Source: an uncultured Lysobacteraceae bacterium | Lineage (GTDB): Bacteria > Pseudomonadota > Gammaproteobacteria > Xanthomonadales > Rhodanobacteraceae | Length of the DNA stretch: 8,907 nt | Direction of reading: 5' to 3' | Assembly: GCA_946480705.1 (NCBI GenBank) | Contig: CAMLLF010000119.1 | Location: 1-8,907 of the forward strand | Shown: piece after piece, positions 6,264-8,907 of the stretch | How the letters are laid out: every line of letters begins with the position of its first letter | Numbering within the stretch: position 1 is the first letter of the stretch | The notes under the pieces: model-generated | What the model saw: the letters and a program-made list of their open reading frames with translations, nothing else | The model's database searches: none | What the model was told of the DNA's origin: nothing | Translations under genes and position numbers: made by a program

Positions 6264-6809
6264 TCAAGCTTCGCAGGCGGACGCGGCCTGATCGTCCGTC
6301 GCGTCCGTGCTGCGAACCCGCCCCGCGTTGTTGATGACGAGGGTCCGGGCCTTGGACGCGCCGCGCCGGTCGCAGAACGTGATCGTCGCGTTGCTGCCGT
6401 CGCTGCTGCCGTCAAAGCGATAGCGAATCTGCTGCCGTCCCGGATTCGTCGCGATGCGCACGGCGGACTGGGCGGCGTTGACGTGCAGTACCGGCTCGCC
6501 GGTATCGCGCTGCGCATTGCGGTTCGTGTCCTCGAACACGATCCAGCCGTCATGCCAGAACGACGTGGCTTCGCACTCCTCGCCGTGCGACGGGCAGGCC
6601 ACGATGCTGCGGCGGCGTTCGACCGCGACCATGCGCGCGCTCGCGAGCGCGCTCGTCAACTCTCCGATGGCGGTGCGTTGCTGCTGGCCGGCCAACACGC
6701 CGCCGAACCACGGCAATGCCGTGCAGAGCGCGATTGCCGTGATCGAGAGCACGGTGACGAGCTCAAGGAGGTTGAAGCCGCGTTGGTGATGCCGGTTTGC
6801 GAAATGCAT
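6264..6809 (-). CDS. fimT: FimT/GspH-family type IV minor pseudopilin
   Basis: 181 residues from ATG at 6809. A short basic leader ends in RG|FNLLE, the prepilin peptidase site: cleavage after Gly11, Phe12 as the methylated residue, and Glu16 as the conserved mature Glu5. A hydrophobic helix (about 13-36) then anchors the pilin in the inner membrane before assembly. The globular part carries the family pattern CPSHGEEC (72-79), WHDGWIVFEDTNRNAQRD (85-102), then FCDRRG (146-150), with Cys72, 79, 146 and 179 available for disulfides. Near the C-terminus, NNAGRVRS (160-167) contains the GRxR motif shown in FimT proteins to be needed for DNA binding during uptake. Usual partners (pilV, pilW, pilX, pilY1, pilE) are not in its downstream neighbourhood, so it appears solitary here. 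It is divergent from uvrB with 162 bases between starts. Its ribosome site is weak. A general secretion GspH is the alternative, less likely given GRxR. Confidence 0.9.
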   Translation of the reverse strand: MHFANRHHQRGFNLLELVTVLSITAIALCTALPWFGGVLAGQQQRTAIGELTSALASARMVAVERRRSIVACPSHGEECEATSFWHDGWIVFEDTNRNAQRDTGEPVLHVNAAQSAVRIATNPGRQQIRYRFDGSSDGSNATITFCDRRGASKARTLVINNAGRVRSTDATDDQAASACEA

Positions 6810-6889
6810 GGCTGCCGTCCGTTCGGGAAGTGACGACAGGCTAGGTGGCGTGCTGCTGGTGCGGCAGCGGCAAGTACCGCGCGGAGGCG

Positions 6890-6903
6890 TCGGAAAATTC
6901 CGA
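6890..6903. promoter_or_regulatory. Inverted repeat in fimT-uvrB divergent spacer
   Basis: TCGGAA (6890-6895), AA, TTCCGA (6898-6903): perfect six-base arms with a two-base spacer. It lies 81 bases upstream of the fimT start and 40 bases before the uvrB -10 candidate. Its core GGAAAATTCC matches the core GGAAATTTCC of the palindrome at 6190-6205 except at one position, which suggests one factor could bind both. Function is inferred. Confidence 0.35.
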
Positions 6904-6943
6904 ATCAGGGCAGGGTTGATCGCGGCCGGCGGCTACCCCCACC

Positions 6944-6949
6944 TATACT
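6944..6949 (+). promoter_or_regulatory. Probable -10 element of uvrB
   Basis: TATACT matches the -10 consensus at five of six positions and would start transcription near 6956, 16 bases before the ATG. No good -35 exists at normal spacing; TTGATC (6916-6921) is 22 bases away. I looked for an SOS/LexA-type operator overlapping it and found no convincing palindrome; CTGCCTGTCTGCACGG is at best a half-site match. Confidence 0.5.
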
Positions 6950-6971
6950 GCCTGTCTGCACGGAGACCTCC

Positions 6972-8907
<1,936 letters not shown>

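Noticed and set aside
6940..6971. LexA/SOS box at the uvrB promoter
   Set aside because: CTGCCTGTCTGCACGG is not palindromic enough. No CTGT-N8-ACAG or TTAG-type operator is present in the 162-base spacer.

Overview
The window reads as a chromosomal segment of a GC-rich gammaproteobacterium, most likely in the order Xanthomonadales/Lysobacterales. That placement is an inference from four things: an Oar-type TonB-dependent receptor, a full-length PpnN nucleosidase of the enterobacterial type, a lone FimT/GspH minor pilin, and strong use of NCG codons (TCG, ACG, CCG, GCG). No marker gene fixes the genus. The genes form no single pathway, and I see no transposase, phage gene, CRISPR array or defence module.

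Layout, left to right. (1) 1-3074, plus: the 3' part of a large TonB-dependent receptor of the Oar family. It ends at a strong hairpin with A-runs and T-runs on both sides, which it shares with the convergent gene on its right. (2) 3139-3675, minus: a small, secreted, cysteine-containing protein of unknown function in a clearly AT-richer patch, with an inverted repeat over its likely promoter. (3) 4057-5454, plus: ppnN, nucleotide 5'-monophosphate nucleosidase. (4) 5492-5656, plus: a compact tRNA-Asn(GTT) unit with promoter, GC-rich discriminator, CCA-encoding tRNA and intrinsic terminator. (5) 5657-5822: a gene-free spacer crowded with nested inverted repeats, some mutually exclusive. (6) 5823-6005, minus: a 60-codon charged helical protein with a good ribosome binding site and no recognised family. 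(7) 6264-6809, minus: a FimT/GspH pseudopilin with the C-terminal GRxR motif linked to DNA binding in FimT. (8) 6972 to the right edge, plus: uvrB, truncated by the window just before its UVR domain, divergent from fimT.

The familiar genes are a nutrient or surface receptor, nucleotide turnover, a tRNA, DNA repair and a pilus component. The less ordinary material is mostly between genes: the long imperfect palindrome at 5732-5792 with a competing inner hairpin; two GGAAAWTTCC-centred palindromes, one on each side of fimT; a direct repeat upstream of the 60-codon gene; and the low-GC secreted-protein locus. These were found by reading and hand-checking base pairing. None has been tested by folding, genome-wide counting or database search.
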